Shown in pieces: positions 11,538 to 22,581 of a DNA stretch of 64,000 nt. The DNA is from Coptis chinensis. Lineage: Eukaryota; Streptophyta; Magnoliopsida; Ranunculales; Ranunculaceae. Position numbers and translations under genes: made by a program. Within the stretch, counting starts at the first letter, position 1. Each line of letters starts with the position of its first letter. Under the pieces are notes generated by a model. The model had not been told where the DNA came from, made no database searches, and saw only the letters and a list, made by a program, of their open reading frames with translations. Location: assembly GCA_015680905.1 (NCBI GenBank), contig CM027383.1, positions 84,477,001 through 84,541,000 of the forward strand, read 5' to 3'.

Positions 11538-12820
11538 ATGTCTAGTCTTGGTAAAGAGTTGGCTCGGGGAGAGGATACCTCTTCCTCTAGAACAAAAATT
11601 GAACAGATCCAAGCCGAAATGCAAAATCTTTTCTGCTCTAAAGAAAAGAAAGTGGTAGATATTGTTTAATTTGTAAAAACAATGAATCAGAAATAGAGGG
11701 AAAAAAAATATGCTCTTGGGTAAACTGTATGGTGTCCGGCATATGATTTTACAAGACATAGCAGACGAACTGCACAAATGTTGGCAAACTAGAAGCAAAA
11801 TGAATATTAAGCTCATTACAAAGGGGTTCTACAAGCTTCAATTCGGTAACTCTGAAAAATATGATCATGTAAGAAAAAACGGACCTTGGCTAGTTCACGG
11901 GTTTCTTATCTCAGTTAAGAAATAGAAACAAGTTGGAAAATTGGAAAATGAAATATGCTTTGATCTGGTCAAGTTTTAGGTACAAATCTTTGGCCTACCC
12001 CCCAATCATATCAATGATGAAAATGTGAAGCAAATTAGTATGAGTATGAGAAAGGTAACGGCTACTGCTCTTACTTGCTCATTGGAATTAAAAAAACCAG
12101 TTGTGGCAAGAGTTAGAGTGAAGATGGACATTAAAGAAATGTTGCTTAAAGGTATTGATCTAAGAATTGAGGTGGGGGAAATCTTCTCAGTGACTTTCAA
12201 GTATGAAAAGCGGGAAATTTTTTATTACTTCTGTGGTCGAATTGGGCATGATCTTTACTTCTGCAATCAAAAGGAAAAGTATCGTATTAATCTTCTTAAG
12301 TGTGGTGGCTCCCCGCGATATATCAAAAACAATTTCACCTTTAGACTGAGGGAAAATATGTGGCTCAACGGAGTGGTTAATCCAACCCCAACCTTGGTTA
12401 CCTTTTTTGGTACACCACAAAAACCGAGGTTTGATTAGATTCCAACTAAAAATAAAGGTGGTCCGGCGCACCAGAGCTGGGGGAAGACTGGTATTCTTGT
12501 AACTCTACCCAGAAAGAGACACGAGGAGGGAGTGTCTGGATCAATGACCGTTGGAACTCAGTCTATGGGGGCCCATAGTGATCAAGTGGGTACAAAAAAA
12601 ATCAGATAATATGACAGAATCTAATGTTACCGTTGAAAGCCCAAATAAGGAAAGTCAAAGCCCATCAATCTGGAAAAAGTTCGGGCTCTATGGAAACTGG
12701 GCCAGTTAGTGGGCATAGTAGTTTTGGAGAATCTTGTGGGCCTGGTAGTGTCTCTATGGATGGGCTTATGGTGTTGTGGAAACCAGGAACAGACCTCAAG
12801 GCCATGGATCTGGACAAACC
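11538..12820 (+). pseudogene. LINE-A ORF1 (DUF4283, CCHC), 5' portion
   Basis: ORF1 of plant L1 elements is an RNA-binding Gag-like protein. A start at 11538 (MSSLGKELARGED) opens a frame that soon breaks. The DUF4283 core is seen at 11710-11925 (KGFYKLQFGNSEKYDHVRKNGPWLVHGFLISVKK) and 12025-12180. A degenerate knuckle, YYFCGRIGHDLYFC, follows near 12220, with Tyr in place of the first Cys. Stops and frameshifts are frequent. The element is split at 12821 by the Harbinger transposon and resumes at 21342 on the same strand: CCTAA on the left and TAATGGACATGAG on the right fit together through the shared TAA. Confidence 0.8.
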
Positions 12821-12823
12821 TAA

Positions 12824-12855
12824 GGGCATCTCCAATGGAGGGTGTAATTTTACAC
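12824..12855 (+). repeat. Harbinger left terminal inverted repeat
   Basis: GGGCATCTCCAATGG followed by AGGGTGTAATTTTACAC. It matches, inverted, the right end at 21316-21338 and the ends preserved in the downstream tandem units. Confidence 0.85.
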
Positions 12856-13026
12856 TCCTACATAGGCTCCACATAGGTGCCACTAGGATTTTATACCCCC
12901 CACTCCTGTATGATATATTTAAGCAAAATATACACCCTGAGTAGTTTCCAATGAGGCAAAATGAACGAAGTGTATTTTAAATGACGGACGTTTGTCGGAC
13001 TGACGTTTGAGAAATTAATAGATTTA

Positions 13027-13088
13027 AACGTCACTTTAAGTAACGTCCCGCTTCTTGTTTAAGAGGCACATCACTTTGAGTAACGTGT
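13027..13088. repeat. Left subterminal palindromic motifs
   Basis: Two copies of an imperfect palindrome of the form ACGTCACTTNNAGTNACGT, at about 13027-13046 and 13069-13088. Related motifs lie inside the right end. Subterminal repeats often bind transposase or ORF1 protein in DNA transposons; that role is inferred here. Confidence 0.65.
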
Positions 13089-13185
13089 CAATTGTTTTGC
13101 AAAAAAAAATCCAGAAATAGTCCAGTAGACCGAAACTCTCCTTCTTCTTCCTCTCAACTCCATTCTTCTCCATTTTTCTCTTCCA

Positions 13186-15503
13186 ATGCCTCCTCGCAAA
13201 CATTTTTTTTGGTGGTAGAGAGTTCCGCGAAGAAGAATCATCAACGTCTAGTGTAAGAAACTTGGGGCAAGAAGACGAATTTGTCGCTCAAACACCGGAT
13301 GAAAACACACTTGAACTCATTGTTTTTTCACCATTTATCAATCCACAACAACATCCACCACTGATTCGAAGCCCAGAAACACATGTATCAAAGAGAGTGC
13401 TTGAAAACCAAGTAAGTTTTAGTATATTTTTATTTAAGATTTACATGATTAGAAATCGTTTGTTTAAATGTCTAAGCAAACTTTGGTGTTTGAATTCCTA
13501 ATCGTATATTATTTTAATTAATGAACATTTTTTTTTTTTTTTTTATGTAATGACTAATCACAGGGTGTAACTCCTTGGTTGATTCGTTGTTCTTGGGAAT
13601 CAGTTAAATATTTTTGGAAAGCTCTTCGGAGTAGAAAGGAGTCGGGGTTTATACGAATTTGTGATGCCATATTGGCGACTCCGTTTGGTGGTATCATAGA
13701 CGTGCCATATTTGAAAAATGACAAGGCACTAACGTACGCCTTGGTTGAGCGTTGGTCGTGGGATACCACACATAGCTTCCACTTTCCTTGGGGAGAGACA
13801 ACCATCACCCCATTAGATTTCTCCATGCTTACGGGGTTGAGTATAGGGAGAGGAAGACTGTTACAATCTAACCGCAGTTATGAGACTTTTGAAATGGTGC
13901 AACAGCTATTTCCTGGAAAAGAATTTAAAGACGATGATCCGGCTAAGGCGTTGAGGTTAACTCCATCTAATTGGACAGGCACTGGGATACAATGTAGATG
14001 GTTTGAAGATAGGTATGTGAATTACATTTTGGAGAAACTTAAAGGGTGGCAGCCAGAGGCTGATCACGAGGAGGAGTACATACTTGCTTTTCTATTTTAT
14101 ATGGTTGGTCAAGCTTTTCTCAAAACAAGAGCAAGTTCCATTCGCCTCTCCCTTGTTACGGATCTTTTGGATAGGTCGGTCATGAAAGATATTGACTTTG
14201 GTGGTGCCATTTATGCGTATTTGTTTAGAGGCATGGATGAGGCTGTCCGTACTAAATCTAGCAAGGGGCAAATTTTGGGATTTAGTATTATCTTGCAGGT
14301 AATTACGTCTTAAATTTTTATTATATTTTTGATGTAGTCAATTAAAAATTAATCCTGCAGGTTGTGTATTATTAAATTTGTAAAACTGACTAACGAATGC
14401 TAACCATTATTTTATTTTCACTATAGTATTGGTGGTTTGAGTACGCGCGAACATTGAACCCCATTCAAGATCCATTGTACAACGGGGATGAGGTTCCAAG
14501 GATAAAGGCCTGGGGTTAAAACAGAGTTGAGAAACACTATGGAACAGTAAGACATAGTATTCATTTGTCTCGTCAGCAGATTGAGATGGCTAATGCTAAT
14601 AAGATTGTATGGACACCTTGGATTACGTCATGCATAATGGTGATAGAGCGTGACTCATTTGCTGAGGATGGTTAGATGCAAAACTATTGGGATGCTTGTC
14701 ACCATGCCTTGGACTTGAGTAGGAGGAGGGTGGTTTTCATTTCGCCAAGCCCTTTAAAAGCATGGTACCTTGGGGATCGAGCTTGGCGCCAACGTACAGG
14801 AGAGGTTGATATCCCCCACCCACCACTGGAAAAAATGTGTGTTGTAGATGTCACTCTTACACAGATATTGTGGTACCGAGAGAACCATTGGCCGTTTGCA
14901 AGTTCTTTTATCACTGCAGATGATGGTACTTATGACTATTATTGGGCTACTGTTTCTCGAGGGTCCATCCTACCAGGGTCTGTTTATCGTTCATCCAACC
15001 TTGATTTAGTCACTCCGGAGGCCTTAAGACAGGAGCTCCAATTCCCAGGGCCTTCACAGGCGACCTATGCACCAGGTGGATATGATGCTCATGTGTTGTT
15101 GGAGGTTGACCCGACAGACGATGTTTGAACGGCATGTATGGTTGGATCAGAAGGCCAAGTAGTAGTTAATTATGTGATTCCACCCACTGACAATAGTGTA
15201 TTACCACAGCTTGATCCACGCATTAACGAACATGACGTGGTAAGTTTTATGTGCTCGAATTAGTTAATTGTTGTATTTTAATTTTTTAATAGACTAATGT
15301 ATACTTTTTTATATAAATAGGATACTCTACGGTCTATGTATGCCTTGTCATTGAGATTGACAAATGGCTTGCGTCGAGTTCTACTTGACACATCTCGGCA
15401 AAGTGTCAAGGACCTAGAGGCTGAGAGGACGAGGGGGGATATAGCAGAGCATGAGCTCGAGGATATTAGACTACGCTTTGGTCAAGCGTACATGGATAGC
15501 TAG
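13186..15503 (+). pseudogene. Plant mobile domain (PMD, MAIN-like) gene captured in Harbinger
   Basis: Four exons fit GT-AG splicing and keep phase: 13186-13411, 13564-14298, 14427-15239 and 15321-15503, about 650 codons. Exon 2 holds the PMD hallmark ERWSWDTTHSFHFPWGETTITPLDFSMLTGL, preceded by GFIRICDAI. The C-terminal exon is charged and probably helical (VKDLEAERTRGDIAEHELEDI). PMD proteins related to MAIN/MAIL1 act in the nucleus in silencing and meristem upkeep, and PMDs also occur in transposons. The copy is dead: one extra T in the T-run after codon 6 shifts the frame, and stops lie at 14517, 14673 and 15126. Retained introns indicate capture of genomic DNA, not of an mRNA. An Arg-rich tail at 15641-15705 (TRTRRRRANRS) after a possible splice acceptor might be a further exon. 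Confidence 0.85.
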
Positions 15504-16964
15504 GCAGTACAATTTTTGTTTATTAAGTGTATATTTTTGTAATAAGGCCTACATCAAGCAATCACGGAAAGGCCTCCTGGTATATATTTTTTATTATATA
15601 TAAATTGTTGTTTACTTAATAGCAACTAATTTGGATTGCAGACCACTCAGACTCATACAAGGACACAAAATACAAGGACACGGAGAAGGCGAGCAAATAG
15701 AAGTTAAGGCTTTTGATTCAGTTTTGGTTAGTGTACAAACTTCAAACAATTTTAGCTCTAATATATTTTGATTCAGTTTTGATTCAGCACGTGTTTTTGT
15801 TTGGGTATTTTGATGGGCTGGGATTTTTTATTTGGGTATTTTTAGGTACTATATTGTGTTGGAGTGGGTTTTGAGTTTGATGCTTGTTTTATTTTTTTGC
15901 TTCTTTTTGTTGGACTACAATTTTCTCTTTGCGATTGCACTTTCTTGAACTGATTTTTAGTTTTCTCTCACAAGATCTGGAATTCTGTACTTAGACTAGT
16001 CATCTGGTATTTATGATTGCTTGATTGTGGACTGAGATACTTCCCAAGCCAAGGCAATTTGACGTATCAATCATTTCCACTCCCTGTAGCAATCCAGAAC
16101 TTGACTCTATTCAGGAAATTGATACCGTTTGTTCTTGTTTGTTCATTGGTGTCCACGTTTGTTTTATGGAAGCTCAGATTAGTTTTGATACTACATCGAG
16201 TAACGGGAAGCATCTAGTTTTAGTCTTCAAAAACTAGTTCCTTTGCCTGTCTTCTTCAGCCTTGTCTGGCCAATTGCCTGAAGTCACAGGGAAGAACTAG
16301 TTTGGTTCTTGTCTGGTGGTTGTTCAATACTTTTGGGCACATCACATCTCACTGCCTCGGCAGTCGGCTCACATATGGCGTGAATCCCTTTACAATCTGA
16401 AGCATCCTTGTCATGGTGGACGAACATGCTATGGTGGAAGGGACTAGCTGTGATGCCAAGACTTGTCATGGTGGACGAACATATGGCTGTGATGCCAAGT
16501 CTGTGATGTCAACACAGCAACTCTCTTGTGCTGGCTTTCAAAGCAAAACCAAAAAAAAACTGTCTTCAACTTTCTTTTCTCTCTGCGTATTCATCTTTTA
16601 AGGCTCCCACAAAACTCCAAAACTGCAGTCTCAGTTTGCAACAGCTAGAATTTGCTAAAGCCCAAGGTTAGTAACTTTTTTACGTGCAGTCTGTTAGTGT
16701 TTCCAAGACATGTATATACAGACCTCTTTGTGAATGAATACTTTTGTTTTCAATTACTTGGTTCAATGGATTAAAGTTGTTTATTGGGTTTTTGTTAATG
16801 ATTCAGAAGGAGGGGTGATTCTGTACTCTCTGATGTCACTAGTTTGCATAAGGAGGGAGGTTTTGAGGTGTTATATATATGATGCAAAAGGTGGGATGTT
16901 AGGGAACAACTTTGACATTGAAAGGTGTTTGTCAGTATAGAGTATAGACTATAGAGTGAGTTAA
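15504..16964. other. Sequence between captured PMD gene and transposase module
   Basis: T-rich sequence that probably includes the PMD 3' untranslated region. Near 16414-16510 a segment containing CATGGTGGACGAACAT and GCTGTGATGCCAAG is repeated twice. No coding domain is recognised. Confidence 0.5.
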
Positions 16965-17148
16965 AATGGATGGAGGACGTGTGAAATCCATTGTGGAGGA
17001 TCCATTTAACAATCTTTCGGAGTTACTTAATTTCGAAACTTTTCAAGGACTTTGCAGCAAGTTTTCTTCTTCTTCTTCTTCTTCTTCTTCTTCAGACCAA
17101 TTTATACGTTTTCCATCGCCTGTGAATTTCCTAGTTATTTTATTGTAA
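16965..17148 (+). CDS. Small Ser-rich reading frame, unknown
   Basis: A 60-codon frame starts MDGGRVKSIVEDPFNNLSELLNFETFQGL and runs into a Ser stretch encoded by the TTC microsatellite. The N-terminal half is not low in complexity and could be a first exon of another captured host gene fragment, since it lies inside the Harbinger element beside the PMD copy. I recognise no family. It may equally be chance. Confidence 0.2.
17064..17093. repeat. (TTC)n microsatellite
   Basis: About ten TTC triplets inside the small Ser-rich frame. Confidence 0.9.
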
Positions 17149-17287
17149 GCATTTATTGTCATCTCGTCTTTGTAAAAACAAAACAAGAGCAAAAATGCCT
17201 TCTCGAGCAACTTTGTTTGATCTAAATGTACGTACCAGCAAATTCCATGTATGATGCTAACTAAAACTTATGTGTATTTCTCTGCAA

Positions 17288-17440
17288 GAAGTTTGAAGAC
17301 TGCTGGAAATATTGGAAATGCTGGAAATGCTTGCTAGCAGCCACCAAGAAGTTTGAAGCCTGCTGGAAATGCTTCGTAGCAGAAGTTTGAAGGCTGGAAT
17401 CCATGGTAGCAGAAGTTTGAAGCCTGCTGGAAATACACTA
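17288..17440. repeat. Imperfect tandem repeat around AGAAGTTTGAAGCCTGCTGG
   Basis: Four decayed units contain AGAAGTTTGAAG(C/A)CTGCTGGAAAT with spacings of about 35-60 bp. No coding sense is seen. Confidence 0.7.
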
Positions 17441-17559
17441 ATAGTTTGAAGGCTTTTGTTTAGTGTTGTGCGGCAGAGAGTTATGAAATTTGTTTGGTTG
17501 TAAGAGTACTAGTTTTATGAACTTCAAATTGATGTCAGTGTGAACTTTTGGTTGTAATA

Positions 17560-17728
17560 GTAAGGTGTTTATATGATATGTTGAATATTCAAATGATACT
17601 CTGCTGAAATTTTTTTAAGGTGCTTATATATATGATATGTTGAATATTCATATGATACTTTGCCGATTTTTTTTAGGTGCTTATATGATATGTTTAAATA
17701 TTCAAAGGAAACTCTGCCGATTTTTTTT
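17560..17728. repeat. Tandem repeat, three units of about 60 bp
   Basis: Each unit contains TTATATGATATGTT, AATATTCA and ACTCTGC (or ACTTTGC) followed by a T-run. It lies between the captured sequence and the end of the transposase gene. Confidence 0.75.
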
Positions 17729-17872
17729 AAGATGTTCAATTGACATCAAACAATAAAAGTAAGATTAGATAGATAAATCATAAGCTAAAATTCATTATGA
17801 TTAAAGTACGTAAACCATAGTCTAACACTCCAACACATTAAACATAACACAATTAAACAAGATTTAATCCAA

Positions 17873-19436
17873 TTATTGTTCTCCAGCGAAATCCCATAGA
17901 TGCTCCATTAAGTCTCGAGTTAATTGAATATTGGTTGCACGATTTTGAATGATATTTAATCGATTAACCAAATTAAGAACATGTTGATACTCATTTTCTG
18001 GTTGCTCCAAAGCAAATCTTCTATCCCCTTCTGGAGGTTCCCAATTGGCAACTCCAATTTCACGCTCGTCCTCAACAATTAAGTTCTGGAGGATTACACA
18101 AGTCTTCATTATGCGTCCAAGATCTTCCCGCTTCCAAAAGCGTGCCAAACCGCACACAATAGCAAATCGTGATTGGAGAGCACCAAAAGCACGTTCCACA
18201 TCCTTTCAACATGACTCTTGAAATATGGCAAAATTCTTTTCTTTTGCATTCATTGGTCGTTTGATCGTTCGAATTAGAGTAGCCCACTGTGGATAAATAT
18301 CATCTGTAAGATAATATCCCATACCATACGGATTTCCCCTTACAATGAAATTACAAGCAAGAGATTCACCTGAACAAGAAATGCAATTTTTAAAATATAA
18401 GATGCGGTGATAAATTTATGGAGCGCAAAATTTTTTAATATTCTTATTACCTGAAATAAGAGGTTGGAACACATTAGACCTATGGAGCACATTAATATCA
18501 TTGTTGGAACCTGACACACCAAAAAATGCATGCCATATCCATAAATCTTGATCGGCTACGGCTTCTAAAATAATGGTTGGCTCTTTCTTATGTCCCCTAT
18601 GTGAACCTTGCCACTCGACCGAACAATTTTTCCATGTCTAATGCATGCAATCAATGCTCCCTAGCATGCCTGGAAAGCCACGTGCCTCATTCACTTTTAG
18701 TAAACGGTTTACATCCTCTTGTGTAGGTGTTCTAAGGTAATGTTCCTCAAACACACCATTCACAGCATCACAAAAGTGCATCAAACTTTCTATAGCTGTA
18801 CTTTCTCCAAGCATAAAGGTCTCATCTGTAGAATCTGCTGCACAACCTTGTGCGAGCATACGAACCGCACACAACACCTTTTGTAAGCCAGCCACTCCCC
18901 ATTTTTCTATCCCATCTTTCTTGTCTATGAAGTAATTGTCATATTCTTGGACACTAGCTAAATTCGCAAAAAAAGATGGCGATGCATGTGATACCTTTGT
19001 TAAAAATAATAATAAAATGATTAAAATATAAACTATGCACACTTAAAATAACTAAGAAAATTTACAAAGAATGTGGCAATAATATAAAATAAAAAACTAC
19101 ATCAAAATGATAAATAATTTAAACAAAAAAATAAACTCACTACGCTAAAATGATATACATACGAAATTAGTAAAAATAGAATTATACATACCTTTGTTGA
19201 AAATAGCCATTATAAAAAATAGGCTTATCAATAAAATACAATCTCCTTAGATCTCCCTCCTCAACAATTTCTTGAATTAGTTGTATCATAGGACCAACTA
19301 TATTTTCCACTTTTGGACGAAACATATCATTAACCAAATTTTCCATTTCTTCATCTTCGGAAGAACTACTAGATGAAGAAGATAAATTGTTCTAAAAAAG
19401 AGATTGGTTGAAAGTAATTTTATCTTCTCTTGACAT
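17873..19436 (-). pseudogene. PIF/Harbinger DDE transposase (plant transposon protein family)
   Basis: The transposase cuts and joins the element ends. Exon 1 starts at 19436 (MSREDKITF) and has one stop, then NDMFRPKVENIVGPMIQ and FYNGYFQQ. Next come HMHRHLFLRI, a frameshift, and GLQKVLCAVRMLAQG. RGFPGMLGSIDCMH carries the first catalytic Asp. Then EPTIILEAVADQDLWIWHAFFG and, after an intron near 18377-18450, GYYLTDDIYPQW (second Asp). KDVERAFGALQSRFAIV carries the Glu, just after a stop at ESC. The C terminus is DLMEHLWDFAGEQ at 17873. All DDE residues are visible, but stops and a frameshift inactivate it. It lies downstream of the Myb-like ORF1 on the same strand. Confidence 0.88.
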
Positions 19437-19954
19437 TAATGAAATGCTAAAATTGTTAATCTATGAAGAGAATGAAGTCTAACTTATATAATTTGGAAGG
19501 TGGAGACAATGAATTAATTAATTTTTTTGGGAGAATGATAGTTGGGTGGGGCTCATTAATTTGCATTCTTCTTAATGATAGTCAAGTAGAATGTGTGGTT
19601 AAAGTAATCAATGTTTTATTTTTTTCAATGAGATTCAAATATAGTGATTTGTGATCAATTGCTAAACAACTTGCATGTCTTATTATTATTATTTTTTTAA
19701 GTAAATTCTCATTTGTTGATTTTAGGCCATAGTCTCAACAATAGTCTAAGAAAAATACATCTAAACTTATCAACTCTATATGTTTGATTTTACGAAATAT
19801 ATATATAAGAAATGATTGATAAAAGAACATCTCCAATTGAAAATTACTGCTAGATTCAAATTTTAAGGAATGTAAATAAATATCAAGAACAAATACTAGA
19901 ACAAGTATAAATATTACATCTCAAACTCCCCCAACCCCCCACACCACCACTTGT
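19437..19954. other. Gap between Harbinger ORF1 and transposase genes
   Basis: Very AT-rich intergenic sequence of about 500 bp that would hold the transposase promoter and the ORF1 terminator. No gene seen. Confidence 0.5.
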
Positions 19955-20920
19955 TCAATTGTCTTCTTTCCACTTTTTGTAAATCTCGGCTTGTTTTGCT
20001 TCGAAGTATTCATGTCGAAAATCCGGAAGAACCAAAAGATCCATTGCCATAATTTTACCTTCTTCTCTTCTTTCCATAGCTTCAATTTTTTTGTCCTTCA
20101 ACTCTTGGTCATGATCCTTAGATTGAAGTTGTGTTTCCAAGAGTTTGTTTTGCTTTTCCATTCTCAACTCAACATGGCTAACAAACCCCTCAACCACTTT
20201 TGCCACTTCACTAGCTCTCCTTTCTCTCTCTTTTTGCTTCTTAATGCCATCCGGTCGTATAAGATCACTAGTCATCATAGTAGGCGCATTAACATCTTCA
20301 TCTAAACAAATTGGAGTTTGTGAATCATTAACATTCGATGACCCCTCGCCTTGAATTTTCTTTGAAGTCTTTGGTTTTGTCTTTGTTTCAATTGACCTAT
20401 GCCACTTGGGGGTATCTTTAAGCATAAGATAGCAATGGTCAAAAGGAAAAGGGCTATCTTCTTGATCTTGATACTCTTGCTCTAACCATCTAAAAAAAAA
20501 AGTTAGAAAAGTAAAAAGAAAAAAAAATAATTAAAAACAAATAGAGTTAACCGATCATTAGCCACCAAAATAGAGTTACCATATCTTGTATACTAGTCCC
20601 ACTACGATGATTGTTCTCCAATTGTGCCATATAGCCAACAAATTTGCTCACACCCTTGTTAATCATTTGCCAACGCGCTTTGATTGATTCTAAGGTGCGT
20701 GGAGTGCCGGGATTGCGCAATTTAAACTCATTTGTTATTCGTTGCCAATAATTGCCCGAAGTTTGACCCACACCTACAATCCCATCTTCTTCAATTGTTA
20801 GCCAACTTTCACAAAGTTTCACATCTTCACTAATGGTGAAATTCAACAGGCGGTTTTTTTTTTTTTTTTTTTTCTATTAGCGGGTGTTGGAGAAATTTCA
20901 TCTTGAGGTAGAGAATCCAT
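19955..20920 (-). pseudogene. Harbinger ORF1: Myb/SANT-like DNA-binding protein with NAM-associated C terminus
   Basis: In PIF/Harbinger elements a separate Myb-like protein partners the transposase and helps it bind the ends and enter the nucleus. The start is at 20920 (MDSLPQDEISP). A long homopolymer near 20853-20875 disturbs the frame. NFTISEDVKLCESWLTI, GNYWQRITNEFKLRNPG and ESIKARWQMINKGVSKFVGYM then form the SANT-like trihelix. An intron near 20491-20552 leads to the second exon, with a low-complexity linker and the NAM-associated C terminus (KDKKIEAMERREEGKIMAMDLLVLPDFRHEYFEAK). A GT at the donor and AG at the acceptor fit. The N-terminal part of this gene is also present in every unit of the downstream tandem array. 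Confidence 0.82.
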
Positions 20921-21040
20921 TGACTAGGAAAAAAAAAAAGCTTGGGAGAGAATTATAATGGAAAATAATAGAAACAAAAGTGACCAGTGTCTATGCACTT
21001 GAAATTCGAAAAAAATCATTTTTTGCCCATTATAGCAAGA

Positions 21041-21180
21041 ACGTCACTTGGAGTGACGTTTGAGTTCTAATTTGAATGGGACGTCACTTGAAGTAACGTT
21101 TGAGTTGCAACGGTTGAAACTTCACTCCAAGTGACGTCCGAAAATTATTTCACTCAGACGTCAGTTCGAGTGTCGCCCGT
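21041..21180. repeat. Right subterminal palindromic motifs
   Basis: Copies of ACGTCACTTGGAGTGACGT-type palindromes at 21041-21060, 21081-21100 and 21120-21139, plus a weaker one near 21155. The left subterminal region has two related copies. They are repeated with minor changes in each tandem unit. Confidence 0.75.
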
Positions 21181-21315
21181 GCTTTTTATTAACTAATAGC
21201 GAGAGGGGGAATTCCCCACCCTCTTTATTTGCTAATACACTATTACCTACGGTATATCACCCACATTGGAGAGAGTTTTTTTTATATTTGGGGTGTAAAA
21301 TTTTCACTCTATAAG

Positions 21316-21338
21316 GTTTACACCCCCCATTGGACCCT
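21316..21338 (-). repeat. Harbinger right terminal inverted repeat
   Basis: Reads GTTTACACCCCCCATTGG then ACCCT. Compared with later tandem copies (for example near 25016) four bases, GATG, are missing inside the repeat. Confidence 0.8.
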
Positions 21339-21341
21339 TAA

Positions 21342-22581
21342 TGGACATGAGATGGTACTAAGAACCCAGGAATACTATAATATGGGGAATCTAGACCTAG
21401 TTATGGTATCTACTGCTAAACCTAGATCTACTGATGCACACTCTGGTCCTCAACCCACTTCTTTGGAAGTTGAGGCCTTTAACTCTTCTCGACTCTTACA
21501 TACACCACTCTAGTTCTCCAGTTTCTAATGATTCTCTACCCTCTCCTGATAAAGCAAATCAATCCAACAATGCTAATTATAGAACAAGGTTGAAATACAA
21601 AGTTCTTTCACACTTCCATTATATATAGAAAGAGGAAAAATAATATAGGCAAGATAAAAGATGATAATGATATCTGGGGGGGGGGGGGGGGGTGGGCACT
21701 AGGTTCGTAAAAATATAAACTTCTGATATGTTTATGAATAATGCTACTATTGATTCCCTTTTCACCCCTTACATCACTGATATTGAGAATGATATGTTGG
21801 TTAAGATCCCATCTGGGAAGGATATTTGGTTGGCTGTAAAGAAAATGGGTGCTCTTAAAGCCCCAGGTCCTGATGGCTTCCTGGGGGTTTTCTTCCAAAC
21901 TTGTTGGGAGGTGGTTGGACTTGCTGCTGTGGACATGTGTGCAAGATTTCTTCATTAATGGTATTCTTAACGCTAAGTTTAATGAAACTTTTATTTCCTT
22001 GATACCTAAGGTTACCTCTCCTGAACATATCTCTAAGTTAGTTCGATCAGGCCAATAAGTTTACGTAATTTTGTTTACAAAATTATTTCAAAAATTTTAG
22101 CTAATAAACTTAAATTTCATATTCATAAGATTGTGTCACCCTTCCAAGGCGCCTTTGTCAAGGGTAGAAACATTGGGGATATTATAAGGTTAGCTAGTGA
22201 ATTGTTTCATAATATGAAAAATATGTATAAAAAAAAAGATGGTTGGGTAGCTTTAAAAATGGATATAGTTAAAACATATGACAGAGTAGAATGGCCATTT
22301 CTAAATAATATCTTTGAAAAATTGGGTTTTTGTGACAAGTGAAGAACTTTTATAAACCAATATTTATCTTCGGTCTCTTTCAAAGTTTTGCTCAATGGGT
22401 CTCTCTTGGATAAGTTCATTCCTCAAAGAAGACTGAGACAAAGAGACCCCCTTTCTCCATACTTGTTTATTTTAACTTCTAATGCCTTATCTCGCATGAT
22501 TAATAAAGCTGTACAAGATAATAGTATATATACATGGTATTAAGATAAGGAAATATCATCTTCTCCATGCCCCCTCTCTCA
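21342..22581 (+). pseudogene. LINE-A 3' portion: ORF1 end fused to RT (unit 1)
   Basis: LINE-A resumes after Harbinger with the end of ORF1 (NGHEMVLRTQEYYNMGNLDLVMV). After a G-run it jumps to RT sequence: KMGALKAPGPDGF, FFQTCWEVVG, SLIPKVTSPEHISK, SPFQGAFVKGRNIGD, WVALKMDIVKTYDRVEW and [13 protein letters not shown]. The endonuclease that should stand between ORF1 and RT is absent, so this LINE had a large internal deletion. Many stops are present. The sequence ends just before the expected FADD catalytic motif, at the junction of the tandem array. Confidence 0.8.

Larger units (their letters stand above)
12824..21338 (-). mobile_element. PIF/Harbinger DNA transposon, 8.5 kb, with a captured PMD gene
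   Basis: The left end starts GGGCATCTCCAATGG and the right end is its inverted counterpart (CCATTGGACCCT; later copies in the tandem array keep CCATTGGAGATGCCC). TAA stands on both sides (12821-12823 and 21339-21341), matching the known 3-bp TAA/TTA target preference of PIF/Harbinger. The transposon splits LINE-A. It carries both genes known for autonomous members, a Myb/SANT-like ORF1 and a DDE transposase, both on the minus strand, and an unrelated PMD pseudogene on the plus strand. All three genes carry stops, so this copy is dead. The right end has a 4-bp deletion in the inverted repeat. Confidence 0.85.

Noticed and set aside
11478..11816. Minus-strand frame with hydrophobic stretches
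   Set aside because: Antisense to LINE-A ORF1 and across the CT microsatellite, which gives the ERERERE peptide.
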